DNA of 13,404 nucleotides from an uncultured Clostridia bacterium (GTDB lineage: Bacteria; Bacillota; Clostridia; Oscillospirales; Ruminococcaceae). The notes under the pieces were generated by a model, which was not told the origin of the DNA, made no database searches, and worked only from the letters and a program-made list of their open reading frames with translations. Each line of letters starts with the position of its first letter. Positions within the stretch are counted from its first letter, which is position 1. The DNA lies in contig CAMWRN010000041.1 of assembly GCA_947176675.1 (NCBI GenBank), positions 1 through 13,404 of the forward strand, read 5' to 3'. Below are positions 1 to 7,081 of the stretch, in pieces. The position numbers and the translations under genes were made by a program.

Positions 1-74
1 CTATTGTACATATGCAATGATGTGCAAATTATTAATAAATTAAAAACAATTAATAAAACATGCGGAATTTGCAA

Positions 75-112
75 AAAAATCACAGAATTTCATATGAAAT
101 CCTGTGATTTTT
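75..112 (-). terminator. Long hairpin terminator, probably bidirectional
   Basis: A 38-base inverted repeat lies about 34 bases past the stop of the 104-residue gene. Read on the minus strand, the left arm is AAAAATCACAGGATTTC, the loop is ATAT, and the right arm is GAAATTCTGTGATTTTT. The arms pair completely, with one G-U wobble, and the hairpin is followed by a T run. On the plus strand the same structure also ends in TTTTT, so it could stop transcription from either side. It is AU-rich, so its strength is inferred, but length, symmetry and position after a stop codon make an intrinsic terminator the natural reading. Confidence 0.85.
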
Positions 113-145
113 GCATAATCTTAATGCTTGGAAAATTTTACATCC

Positions 146-460
146 TTACTGCCGTGAAAGCCATGCATAAGCGATGTCAAGAGCCTCGTAAAGACTGCTT
201 TTCTCGCTCTGCTTTTTGATTGCTTCCATAGGAGACAATTTTTCGTCCGTAGCCATTTTGTAAATCTTCACTCTGCTCGCTACGTCAAGGTCGCCCACTT
301 TCGTTTTCTCTGTGATCTGCATCCAGATCACATATTCATCGTTCATATTTCCGAAATAAATCTCGTCCTTATTTCTTACAAGGGGATATCCCTTATACCT
401 GAGAAAGTTATTCTCCTTGGCAATATCCTCGTTTGTCTGAACAGTTTTGTTTTCTGCCAT
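146..460 (-). CDS. Conserved-looking hypothetical protein, 104 residues
   Basis: I do not recognise a named family. The product is small, hydrophilic and highly charged, with no signal peptide, membrane segment or cysteines, so it is probably cytosolic. Residues 18-50 (NNFLRYKGYPLVR, then EIYFGNMNDEYVIWMQI) look like a compact beta-rich core. Residues 76-104 look helical, with an SPMEAIKKQSEK stretch and an amphipathic YEALDIAYAWL end. The start is secure: ATG is preceded by AAGGAGG with a 7-base spacer, below a near-consensus promoter, and a hairpin terminator follows the stop. The gene therefore has its own transcription unit, separate from the ABC cassette upstream. The regulatory signals and clean reading frame support a real, expressed gene. 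I recall similar uncharacterised short proteins in Clostridia, but that is memory, not a search result. Confidence 0.85.
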   Translation of the reverse strand: MAENKTVQTNEDIAKENNFLRYKGYPLVRNKDEIYFGNMNDEYVIWMQITEKTKVGDLDVASRVKIYKMATDEKLSPMEAIKKQSEKSSLYEALDIAYAWLSRQ

Positions 461-467
461 TGCGTTT

Positions 468-474
468 CCTCCTT
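468..474 (-). promoter_or_regulatory. Strong Shine-Dalgarno site of the 104-residue gene
   Basis: On the minus strand this reads AAGGAGG and sits 7 bases before the ATG at 460. It is a near-perfect anti-16S match at good spacing. It fixes the start and implies efficient translation. Confidence 0.85.
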
Positions 475-526
475 TTCTCGTCGGTTAATGCAAGCTTTTA
501 TATTTCGTATTGATCTGTAATCTTAC

Positions 527-542
527 GCTGACTTAGCTCAGC
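527..542 (-). other. Small hairpin at the predicted 5' end of the mRNA
   Basis: On the minus strand GCTGA and TCAGC pair around the 6-base loop GCTAAG. The predicted transcription start is near 547, so the stem would begin within a few bases of the transcript's 5' end. Stems in that position are known to slow 5'-dependent mRNA decay in Firmicutes. That role is inferred here; a 5-bp stem can also arise by chance. Confidence 0.35.
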
Positions 543-553
543 CTCCTGAAATA

Positions 554-582
554 ATTATAACACATTATTTTCACAATTTCAA
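554..582 (-). promoter_or_regulatory. Near-consensus sigma-A promoter for the 104-residue gene
   Basis: On the minus strand a -35 box TTGAAA (577-582) is separated by exactly 17 bases from a perfect -10 box TATAAT (554-559). The spacer and flanks are AT-rich. The predicted start is about 547, which gives an 86-base leader before the ATG at 460. Five of six -35 bases and all six -10 bases match consensus, so fairly strong housekeeping expression is expected. No operator-like palindrome overlaps the boxes. Confidence 0.8.
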
Positions 583-725
583 CAGAAATTTATAAAAAAC
601 CTGCAAAAATTTTCTCGCCGCTTTTCCTGACCAAAACCATTGCATCGCAACAGCTCTCACGGAGCAGCCTTACAAGTATACTGCTTTTCTGCGGAAAAGT
701 CCGTCGAAACCCGCGGAGTTACTTT

Positions 726-2189
726 TTACCAATTTATTACAAGTTCCTCGCCGTTTTCGTAAAGCTCAAGATTTTTGATGAATCTGTCAACATAAGACTG
801 CTGACATCTGTACTCAGACTGTCCGTTAAGGCGCACAACCGCTTGCCTGTTTCCGTCGGGGATAAATTCTATCAGGTCTCCCCCGCCGTCTCTTGTGACG
901 ATGCTGACGGTAAGCTGTGGTTCCGCGGAAATTTCCTCGAAATATAGCTCGCTGCTTGGAGCGCGGAGAATGAACTGATAAAGGTTCTTGAACGCGTCGC
1001 CGTCAACGGCTTCTCCGTTAAGAGTGACTGCAAAATCATCAGAGTCTCCCGTGATCTTGAAATTCATTTCCTTGCCGTCACAGGTGATGTTCAACTCATC
1101 AAGGTCGTACACATAATTGCTTGTATACATAGTGGTAACAATATCCAGCGGCTTAACGGTCAGCCAAGGCAGACTGCTTTCGGAAAAGATGTAGATGATA
1201 TTGATACCGTCCACATAAACATATCTGCCCTCTTTTTCGCCGTCCTCGTTTATGAACTCGTTTCCTACTCTGAAATGCAGCAGACCTCCGCCGTTTATTT
1301 CGGCAGTGACCTCCGCTGCCGGAGCGTTCATACCGCTTTTTTCCAAATCGTCCTCATTTGGATTGAGCACAGCCAAGTCGCTTGCGGTAAGACCGAATAT
1401 GCCGTCCGTAACAGAAGCAGACGTCTCCGGGTTAAGGTCACGGAAAACAGGCTCGCTCATAACATACGCGGAGGAATTTGCAACCATGCTGTCCTCGTCG
1501 TCAAGACGGATATCGTACTCGATAACTATGTCGTAGTCAATATCTGCACGGCTTACGGTAAGCTTGTTTATTCTGGTATAGTCTGTGGTGTCGTTCTCGT
1601 CTACAGCCGTCCGGACGCTGTAGACGGTCTTGTTTATAAGTGCATATTTGTCCTCAAGAAAACAATTCAGCGCAGTGTTGAATACGGTATAGACCTTGGG
1701 ATCGCCCTCCAGCATAACGTAGCGCTTTGTTTCCTCTGGAGTTATATTGCCTATCAAAAGCTTTTTCACGGTATTTCCGCTGTCGGAAAATTCCGCGGTA
1801 AAGGTCGCTGCGGGAACGTCCAGACCGTAAATTGATATATCTTCCGGGTCTTCGACAACAGTCTGCTGGGCGGTAAGGCTTGAAGAATTGTCAACAAGCT
1901 TTGACATCACGCTTCCGCTGAGTGGAAGATTTGCGATATCCATGACCGTCCACCTTGCATCGTCGCCTTCGCCAACGCGTATTACCTCATATGTGCCGCC
2001 CTCATTTTCAATAGTAAGCTTTGCAAGATCTGCGGGAGCTTTATCGTACAGCAAAAGAGTTGTAACTTCTGCCTGCGTATCCTCCTGCTCCTCTTCCTGC
2101 GGAGCGGTTTTCATAAGCAGTATGACCGCTCCCGCAAGAACTGCGGCAACAACGCAGATTATTACTATCAGCCTGATATTTTTCTTCAT
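726..2189 (-). CDS. DUF4340-domain membrane-anchored protein of the ABC cassette
   Basis: Last gene of the four-gene ABC cassette; 487 residues. A single N-terminal hydrophobic helix (about 6-26) preceded by lysines and arginine (MKKNIR) points to a signal anchor with the rest outside the membrane. An acidic linker (about 31-41, QEEEQED) follows. The exported part is beta-rich and matches the DUF4340 pattern: ISIYGLDVPAATFTAEF (118-134), LLIGN (144-148) and RYVMLEGDPKVYTVF (156-170). This pattern recurs at about 285-335 (NAPAAEVTAEI, FRVGN, RYVYVDGINIIYIF) and more faintly at 419-473, suggesting three tandem modules. The ATG shares one base with the stop of the GldG-like gene, so the two are translationally coupled. 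Such proteins regularly accompany GldF/GldG-type transporters. The biochemical role is unknown; an extracytoplasmic scaffold or substrate-binding part of the transporter is inferred. Confidence 0.85.
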   Translation of the reverse strand: MKKNIRLIVIICVVAAVLAGAVILLMKTAPQEEEQEDTQAEVTTLLLYDKAPADLAKLTIENEGGTYEVIRVGEGDDARWTVMDIANLPLSGSVMSKLVDNSSSLTAQQTVVEDPEDISIYGLDVPAATFTAEFSDSGNTVKKLLIGNITPEETKRYVMLEGDPKVYTVFNTALNCFLEDKYALINKTVYSVRTAVDENDTTDYTRINKLTVSRADIDYDIVIEYDIRLDDEDSMVANSSAYVMSEPVFRDLNPETSASVTDGIFGLTASDLAVLNPNEDDLEKSGMNAPAAEVTAEINGGGLLHFRVGNEFINEDGEKEGRYVYVDGINIIYIFSESSLPWLTVKPLDIVTTMYTSNYVYDLDELNITCDGKEMNFKITGDSDDFAVTLNGEAVDGDAFKNLYQFILRAPSSELYFEEISAEPQLTVSIVTRDGGGDLIEFIPDGNRQAVVRLNGQSEYRCQQSYVDRFIKNLELYENGEELVINW

Positions 2190-3712
2190 TACCTATGTCT
2201 CCTCCTGAGCCATACAATAATACCCACTGCAGCGGCAGCTCCGGGAACAACAAACATGAACAGTATTCTCATAGCCGATATTTGAGATTCGGCAGCCTGA
2301 TATGTCTGTCCCGAAAGATCCTTGTCAAGAATGTCGACACCGTCCTCCTTGCCTGAGATCTTGTTTACTATCGAAATAAAGTAGTCGCCGTTATTGAAGT
2401 AGATCTGGCTCGTGTAGCTGTTGTTGAGCATTGCGTCCGAGCCGATAACAAGAATATTTGAAAGAAGCTGGTTATTGTTCTTAAAAACATACTTGCTGGA
2501 AAGAGCCATAAGAGGCACGTTTCCCTCCGCGATGTCAGGCATAACGCCTGTTTCGGAATACTCGCGGGTCATTTCCTCTGTGAGGAAATAGCCTGTCTCT
2601 TCGGTGTCCAGCAGGGAGTATACCGAAACGTTTCCTCTGTGCTCGAAAAGAAGCTCCAGCGGTCTTGCATAGTACATAGCTATCGGATTTGTCAAGGTCT
2701 CCGATGGGATACCTCCCGTATAGCTTACCGATGCACCGTCTCCTGAAGAGATAGTTCCGCTGTCTCCGATATAGGTAACGAAGCCGTATCCGCCCGAGCC
2801 GCCGAGAATATTCTGCTGACTGCTGTCACTGACGATACCGTTTATGACCTTTACTCCCCATTCCGCAAGGAATGCGTCGATATTCGGCGTCAAGTTCTGA
2901 GACGTGCTTGCCAAATAGATCATGTTTTTGCCGTAGTTACCGTCATTTTCCATAAAGTTGTAGAGCTTGTCCACAAGCTCCTCCGAGAAGTCGTTCAGCG
3001 GAGAATTCACAATGATGAGCGAAGCGTCCTCTGGTATTTCCTCGGTAAGCGGATCAACCGTCACCACGTCGAAGCCATCGTCCTCCAGCATTGACTGAAC
3101 GTTGCCGCCCACCGCGCTGTCCGTAACAATATCAAGATAAACCGCCGTTTTGGGGTCGGGGTCGGTGATATACATTATCGCGGAAGTAAGAGTTTTCTCC
3201 GCCTTTGAGGAAACTATATTCGTGGACATGGTATAGTAATTTATCTCGGTGTTGAACAGATCCGAAATTGAAATAACCCTTATCCTGTTGGTGTCCTCGT
3301 TAAAAAGAATAATGTTGTTATCGGAAATGCTTCCACTGTAGTACTGCTTATACTTATCAACGTATGTGGGGTTTACTGTCATATCCACAAAGTTGAGCGT
3401 AACCTTGTCGCTTCCAGCTGCGTATTTTTTCAGCACCTCATACGCCTGCTTGATGTACTTGCTGTCCGAGGTCTGAAAGGTCGTTTCGTCGACAGTGGTG
3501 CATATCTCCACGTTTTCCGTCAAAGACGCAAGATAATCCTTTGTCTCGTCGGTAATGGCAAAGTCCTTGTTGGGAGTAAGGTCAAGGTTCATGTTTACCC
3601 TGTCCGAAACCAGCGAGATTATCACGTTTATAAGGACTACCAGTACGATCACCGCAATGGTTATTGCCATAGCCGCCGTACCGTATTTAAGCTTTTTGGT
3701 ATTTATTTTCAT
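2189..3712 (-). CDS. GldG-like ABC transporter auxiliary protein
   Basis: A 507-residue membrane protein of the GldG / ABC_transp_aux type. It has one N-terminal membrane helix (about 12-35), a long extracytoplasmic region (about 36-481) and one C-terminal helix (about 482-502) ending in the basic tail RRRHR, so both ends should lie in the cytoplasm. Just after the first helix comes LDLTPNKDFAIT (43-54), the hallmark of this family. The external region alternates beta strands and helices, for example SLIIVNSPLNDFSEE (231-245) and NILVIGSDAML (419-429). A TTG at 3736 would add eight residues, but I chose the ATG at 3712 because AAAGGAGA lies 7 bases before it. The permease ends 30 bases upstream and the DUF4340 ATG overlaps this stop by one base. 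Known relatives act with GldF and GldA; the substrate here is not known. Confidence 0.88.
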   Translation of the reverse strand: MKINTKKLKYGTAAMAITIAVIVLVVLINVIISLVSDRVNMNLDLTPNKDFAITDETKDYLASLTENVEICTTVDETTFQTSDSKYIKQAYEVLKKYAAGSDKVTLNFVDMTVNPTYVDKYKQYYSGSISDNNIILFNEDTNRIRVISISDLFNTEINYYTMSTNIVSSKAEKTLTSAIMYITDPDPKTAVYLDIVTDSAVGGNVQSMLEDDGFDVVTVDPLTEEIPEDASLIIVNSPLNDFSEELVDKLYNFMENDGNYGKNMIYLASTSQNLTPNIDAFLAEWGVKVINGIVSDSSQQNILGGSGGYGFVTYIGDSGTISSGDGASVSYTGGIPSETLTNPIAMYYARPLELLFEHRGNVSVYSLLDTEETGYFLTEEMTREYSETGVMPDIAEGNVPLMALSSKYVFKNNNQLLSNILVIGSDAMLNNSYTSQIYFNNGDYFISIVNKISGKEDGVDILDKDLSGQTYQAAESQISAMRILFMFVVPGAAAAVGIIVWLRRRHR

Positions 3713-3719
3713 AGCCGTA

Positions 3720-3727
3720 TCTCCTTT
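3720..3727 (-). promoter_or_regulatory. Shine-Dalgarno site that sets the GldG-like start
   Basis: On the minus strand this reads AAAGGAGA, 7 bases before the ATG at 3712. It lies inside the extension that a TTG start at 3736 would require, so it argues for the shorter 507-residue protein. Confidence 0.8.
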
Positions 3728-3742
3728 CCCTGTCAAGACCGA

Positions 3743-4450
3743 TCACGCCCAGCGGCGCTTTTCGAGAGCGCGCACGGTGAGAAAGTTGAATATGAAAATT
3801 ATGCTGACAAAAAATATCACGTTCGGCAGGCTGAAAAGTCCCGTGGAGAACTCGGAATATCTGCTGTAGAAGCCCAGCGAAGCCATGATCTCCCTCAGCC
3901 ATTCGATCTGAACGATACCCGAAAGCATATCTATCATAAAGAAAAACATTATTATGATAAAGCTCACGATAGCCGCAACTACCTGACTTTCCGTCATTGC
4001 GGACACGAACACGCCTATCGCGGTAAAGCTTGCTCCCAGCAGAACTAAAGCCGCTAAGTTCCCGATAACGGTCGCCCAAGCAAGGTATCCCGACAGTCCG
4101 AAAAGCACTATGGCGTAAACCGCGTAGATAGCTATCGCGCAGAGGAACACGCATGTCGCCGCCAGAAATTTTCCCATTACCACCGCGAAAAGATTAACGG
4201 GCGCGGTAAGCAGGCACTGATCGGTTCGCTGACGCTTTTCCTCGGTAAAAAGCCGCATAGTCAGCAGCGGCAGCAGTATCATCAGGATATTGAAAGCGCA
4301 CTGGAAAACGTAAGACATATCTGTCAGACCGTAGTAGACGTTGTAGTTAACAAAATAAGTCGCCGTGTAGAGATAGAACACGGTTATGAAAATATAAGCG
4401 ATAGGCGAGGTGAAATAAGCCTTCAGCTCGCGCCTGAAAATTGCGCCCAT
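3743..4450 (-). CDS. ABC-2 type permease, GldF-like
   Basis: Membrane subunit of the ABC transporter, 235 residues. I count six hydrophobic segments, at about 16-36, 50-68, 95-118, 124-150, 155-177 and 208-228, the usual number for ABC-2 permeases. The N-terminal cytoplasmic stretch IFRRELKAYFTSP and the loop LFTEEKRQRTDQCLLTAPV (67-85) are typical: an amphipathic helix leading into helix 1, and the EEK-R-T-x-x-LLTAPV loop after helix 2 that lies near the ATPase. It ends with basic residues (LEKRRWA). The ATG overlaps the ATPase stop by one base (TAATG), indicating coupled translation and a fixed subunit ratio. Two copies probably pair with two ATPases. The GldG-like gene directly downstream makes GldF-like the best assignment over a generic drug or polysaccharide ABC-2 exporter. 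Confidence 0.9.
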   Translation of the reverse strand: MGAIFRRELKAYFTSPIAYIFITVFYLYTATYFVNYNVYYGLTDMSYVFQCAFNILMILLPLLTMRLFTEEKRQRTDQCLLTAPVNLFAVVMGKFLAATCVFLCAIAIYAVYAIVLFGLSGYLAWATVIGNLAALVLLGASFTAIGVFVSAMTESQVVAAIVSFIIIMFFFMIDMLSGIVQIEWLREIMASLGFYSRYSEFSTGLFSLPNVIFFVSIIFIFNFLTVRALEKRRWA

Positions 4451-5505
4451 TATTCCTCTGCCTCCTTTGATTCTTCTTTCTTGTCATTCTCTTCCGACTC
4501 GGTATCGGCGGGGACAGCTTTTTCCGTTTTCTCCGATTTCTCATCGGAAGTTTTTTTCATTTTTATCTCAAAGCTGTCGTCCATTGTTATTTTCAGGAAG
4601 ATGTCCTCCAGAGTCATTTCGGAGGTCTTGAGACCCAGTATTATCCAGTTTCTCGCCGCAATTCTTTTGAACAGCTCGCGGCGGATATCGGCGTCCTCTT
4701 TCGTCTCAATCTCGTAATCGTACACACCCTTTTCCCGCTCCATATCCGCGGTCACAGAAACAACTCCCGATATTCCCTTTATCGTTTTCAGCACTTCCTC
4801 ACGCGCTCCGTCGATACGTGCGATGAGCCTGTGATCGGCAGTAATGTTCTTGGTAAGATTTTCCGTAGTATCATCGGCAGCGATCTTTCCTCTGTTGATG
4901 ATTATTACCCTGTCGCATACCGCCTGTATCTCCGGAAGAATGTGTGAGGAAAGAATTACCGTATGCTTTTTGCCCAGCTTCTTGATAAGAGTTCTTATCT
5001 CGATGATCTGTTTGGGATCAAGACCGACGGTGGGCTCGTCCAGAATGAGTATGGGCGGATTTCCTATAAGAGCCTGCGCAAGACCCACTCTCTGCTTATA
5101 GCCCTTTGAAAGATTGCGGATAATTCTGTTGTAAACGTCGGTTATCTTAACCAGACCGCAAACGTCTTCAAGGTGAGCCTTGCGGGGAATTTTGCACTTT
5201 TTCAGATCGTATATGAAATTAAGGTAATCCTTGACCGTCATGTCAAGATAAAGCGGAGGTATCTCTGGAAGATAGCCTATATTTTTCTTGGCGTTTATCG
5301 GGTCGTCGAGAATGTCCACGCCGTTTATCAGCGCCTTTCCCGATGTTGAGGAGATATACCCCGTCAGCATATTCATAGTCGTGGATTTGCCCGCTCCGTT
5401 GGGACCGAGGAAACCGAGTATCTCCCCGTCGTTCACGGTAAAGGTAAGGTTGTCCACAGCCTTTTTGGCACCGTACTGCTTTGTAAGGTTCTGAACTTCT
5501 ATCAT
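4450..5505 (-). CDS. ABC transporter ATP-binding protein, GldA-like
   Basis: ATPase that powers the GldF-like permease; cytoplasmic, on the inner face of the membrane. The nucleotide-binding domain is intact: Walker A GPNGAGKST (34-42), signature LSKGY (132-136), Walker B ILILDEP (152-158), D-loop GLDP (161-164) and switch histidine H188. At the Q-loop position the sequence is GYLPEIPPLY (77-86), with E rather than Q, as I recall for the GldA/NatA branch. A C-terminal regulatory domain (about 225-310) follows, ending in the TLEDIFLKIT motif common in this class. Residues from about 316 to 351 form a Lys/Glu/Ser-rich tail that most relatives lack. The ATG is preceded by an AGGCGG-type site 10 bases away. 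First gene of the cassette, starting 106 bases after gltX; it overlaps the permease by one base. Confidence 0.93.
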   Translation of the reverse strand: MIEVQNLTKQYGAKKAVDNLTFTVNDGEILGFLGPNGAGKSTTMNMLTGYISSTSGKALINGVDILDDPINAKKNIGYLPEIPPLYLDMTVKDYLNFIYDLKKCKIPRKAHLEDVCGLVKITDVYNRIIRNLSKGYKQRVGLAQALIGNPPILILDEPTVGLDPKQIIEIRTLIKKLGKKHTVILSSHILPEIQAVCDRVIIINRGKIAADDTTENLTKNITADHRLIARIDGAREEVLKTIKGISGVVSVTADMEREKGVYDYEIETKEDADIRRELFKRIAARNWIILGLKTSEMTLEDIFLKITMDDSFEIKMKKTSDEKSEKTEKAVPADTESEENDKKEESKEAEE

Positions 5506-5554
5506 TTTGCCGCAGCCGCCTTTCGGTTTATTTTTGCACTTTTTACATTTGTAC

Positions 5555-5560
5555 AGTATA
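5555..5560 (-). promoter_or_regulatory. Possible -10 box for the ABC cassette
   Basis: The 106-base, AT-rich gap between gltX and the ATPase gene holds TATACT on the minus strand, 49 bases before the ATG. I cannot find a convincing -35 box 16-18 bases upstream, nor an extended -10 TG. Either the promoter is weak or activator-dependent, or the cassette is partly read through from gltX, after which I see no good terminator. Confidence 0.3.
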
Positions 5561-5611
5561 ACTGCCTAATGTGTATATTCTGTGATAAAGCAATAAAATT
5601 TGGAATTAATT

Positions 5612-7075
5612 TTACTGTTCAAGCTTTTGGAGCGCATTTTTTATCCTGGAGACCGTATCGGATTTTCCCAAAATCGCCGCAAGCTCTATTCCGCCGCCGG
5701 GAGTCATAGCCTTGCCGGAAAGCGCGGCGCGCATGGGAAGAAGCACCCAGCCGTTCTTCACGCCCAGCTTTTCTATCTCGGCAAAAACTGCGGCATGGAT
5801 ATTTTCCTCTGTCCAGTTTTCCTCGGAAATATTCTCCAGAACAGGCAGCACAACCTGAAGCGCAGGCAGAGCCGTTTCAGCGTTGGTTTTCATCTTCTTG
5901 TTAAAGAACAGCTCGTTGTCGTACTCACGAAGCTCGTCTATGAAATCCACCTTTTCGGGAATATCCGAAAGCAGCTCGGTACGGGGCTGCAATGTCTTTA
6001 CAAGCACGTCGATGTCAATATCCCCGCGCTTGCAGGTCTTTCTGATATACGGCAGAGCAAGCTCCTTGAATTCCTCGTGGGAAATCTTCCGCAGCCACTC
6101 CGCGTTTATCGCCGTCATCTTAACGGGGTCGAATATCGCAGGAGATTTGGAAAGTCCGCCGATATCAAATTCCCTGATAAGCTCATCAAGAGTGAAAATT
6201 TCCTGCTCTCCCTTGGGAGCCCAGCCCAGCAGTGCGATATAGTTCAGTATGGCTGGAATATAGTAGCCCTTTTCCACAAAGTCACCGAAGTACGCATCAC
6301 CGTCACGTTTTGAAAGCTTGTGTGTCGCGTCACGCATAATACGCTCAACATGGATATATTCGGGAATTTCCCAGCCGAAGGCCTCATACAAAAGGTTGTA
6401 CTTGGGCGCGGAGGAAAGATACTCGTTTCCGCGGACAACGTGGGTAATCCCCATTAAATGGTCGTCCACAACGTTGGCAAAGTTATAGGTGGGCATACCG
6501 TCGGCTTTCAGCAGTATCTGGTCGTCCAGATCGGCATTGGGAACGGTTATATCGCCGTAAAGCTCGTCGTGAAAGGTTGTCTCCCCGTCGAGAGGAATTT
6601 TCTGCCTGATAACGTATGGTATGCCCTCTGCAAGCAGACGGTCAACCTCCTCCTTTGGCAGGTCTCGGCAGTGGCGGTCGTAAGCGGGAGTGATGCCATT
6701 GGCTTTCTGCTCCTCGTGAACCTGCTCCATGCGCTCCTTTGTGCAGAAGCAGTAGTAGGCGTGTCCCGACCTAACCAGCTGCTCGGCGTACTCCTTGAAA
6801 ATACCCATACGCTCCGACTGAACGTAAGGACCCACAGGTCCGCCTATATCGGGACCCTCATCCCAGTTCAGACCGCACTTTCTGAGGGTGTCGTAAATGA
6901 CCTCGGTAGCGCCCTCAACAAATCTGCCCTGATCGGTATCCTCAATGCGGAGAATAAATTTTCCGCTGTATTTTTTTGCAATAATATATGTGTACAGCGC
7001 GGTTCTCAAGTTGCCTATGTGCATAAATCCCGTAGGACTGGGCGCAAACCGCGTTCTGACGTTTTCTGTATTCAT
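5612..7075 (-). CDS. gltX: Glutamyl-tRNA synthetase
   Basis: Charges tRNA with glutamate using ATP in the cytosol. The 487-residue length is normal for bacterial GluRS. The class I signatures are present: RFAPSPTGFMHIGN (9-22, the HIGH motif) and HKLSKRDG (252-259, the KMSKS equivalent). Also visible are LRIEDTDQGR (42-51), the GPYVQSER substrate region (82-89), and a zinc-site-like cluster C109-x-C111 with Y132 and C136. VVRGNEYLSSAPKY (213-226) is typical of the GluRS/GlnRS catalytic core. The C-terminal anticodon-binding helices run from about 330 to the end. In Clostridia this enzyme often also charges tRNA-Gln, to be amidated by GatCAB; I cannot decide that from the sequence alone. The start lies 6 bases after the ribF stop, and the AAAGGA site lies inside the ribF tail, so the two are probably co-transcribed. 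Confidence 0.97.
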   Translation of the reverse strand: MNTENVRTRFAPSPTGFMHIGNLRTALYTYIIAKKYSGKFILRIEDTDQGRFVEGATEVIYDTLRKCGLNWDEGPDIGGPVGPYVQSERMGIFKEYAEQLVRSGHAYYCFCTKERMEQVHEEQKANGITPAYDRHCRDLPKEEVDRLLAEGIPYVIRQKIPLDGETTFHDELYGDITVPNADLDDQILLKADGMPTYNFANVVDDHLMGITHVVRGNEYLSSAPKYNLLYEAFGWEIPEYIHVERIMRDATHKLSKRDGDAYFGDFVEKGYYIPAILNYIALLGWAPKGEQEIFTLDELIREFDIGGLSKSPAIFDPVKMTAINAEWLRKISHEEFKELALPYIRKTCKRGDIDIDVLVKTLQPRTELLSDIPEKVDFIDELREYDNELFFNKKMKTNAETALPALQVVLPVLENISEENWTEENIHAAVFAEIEKLGVKNGWVLLPMRAALSGKAMTPGGGIELAAILGKSDTVSRIKNALQKLEQ

Positions 7076-7081
7076 TTCGGA

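Noticed and set aside
4..219. Plus-strand frame of 71 codons at the left edge
   Set aside because: It runs through the terminator hairpin and into the 104-residue gene on the other strand, and has no ribosome site.
684..699. CTTTTC/GAAAAG hairpin after the DUF4340 gene as a terminator
   Set aside because: The stem is 6 bp and AT-rich, and no T run follows it on the minus strand.
3687..4154. Minus-strand frame of 155 codons within the permease gene
   Set aside because: Out-of-frame shadow, rich in Arg, Gly and Ser; the overlapping frame encodes a clear six-helix permease.
5594..5614. Inverted repeat TAAAATT/AATTTTA at the gltX stop as a terminator
   Set aside because: The stem is only A-T pairs, overlaps the stop codon and lacks a T tract; too weak for an intrinsic terminator.
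5600..6313. Plus-strand frame of 237 codons opposite the end of gltX
   Set aside because: Antisense to the conserved GluRS anticodon-binding region, with no ribosome site and no domain.
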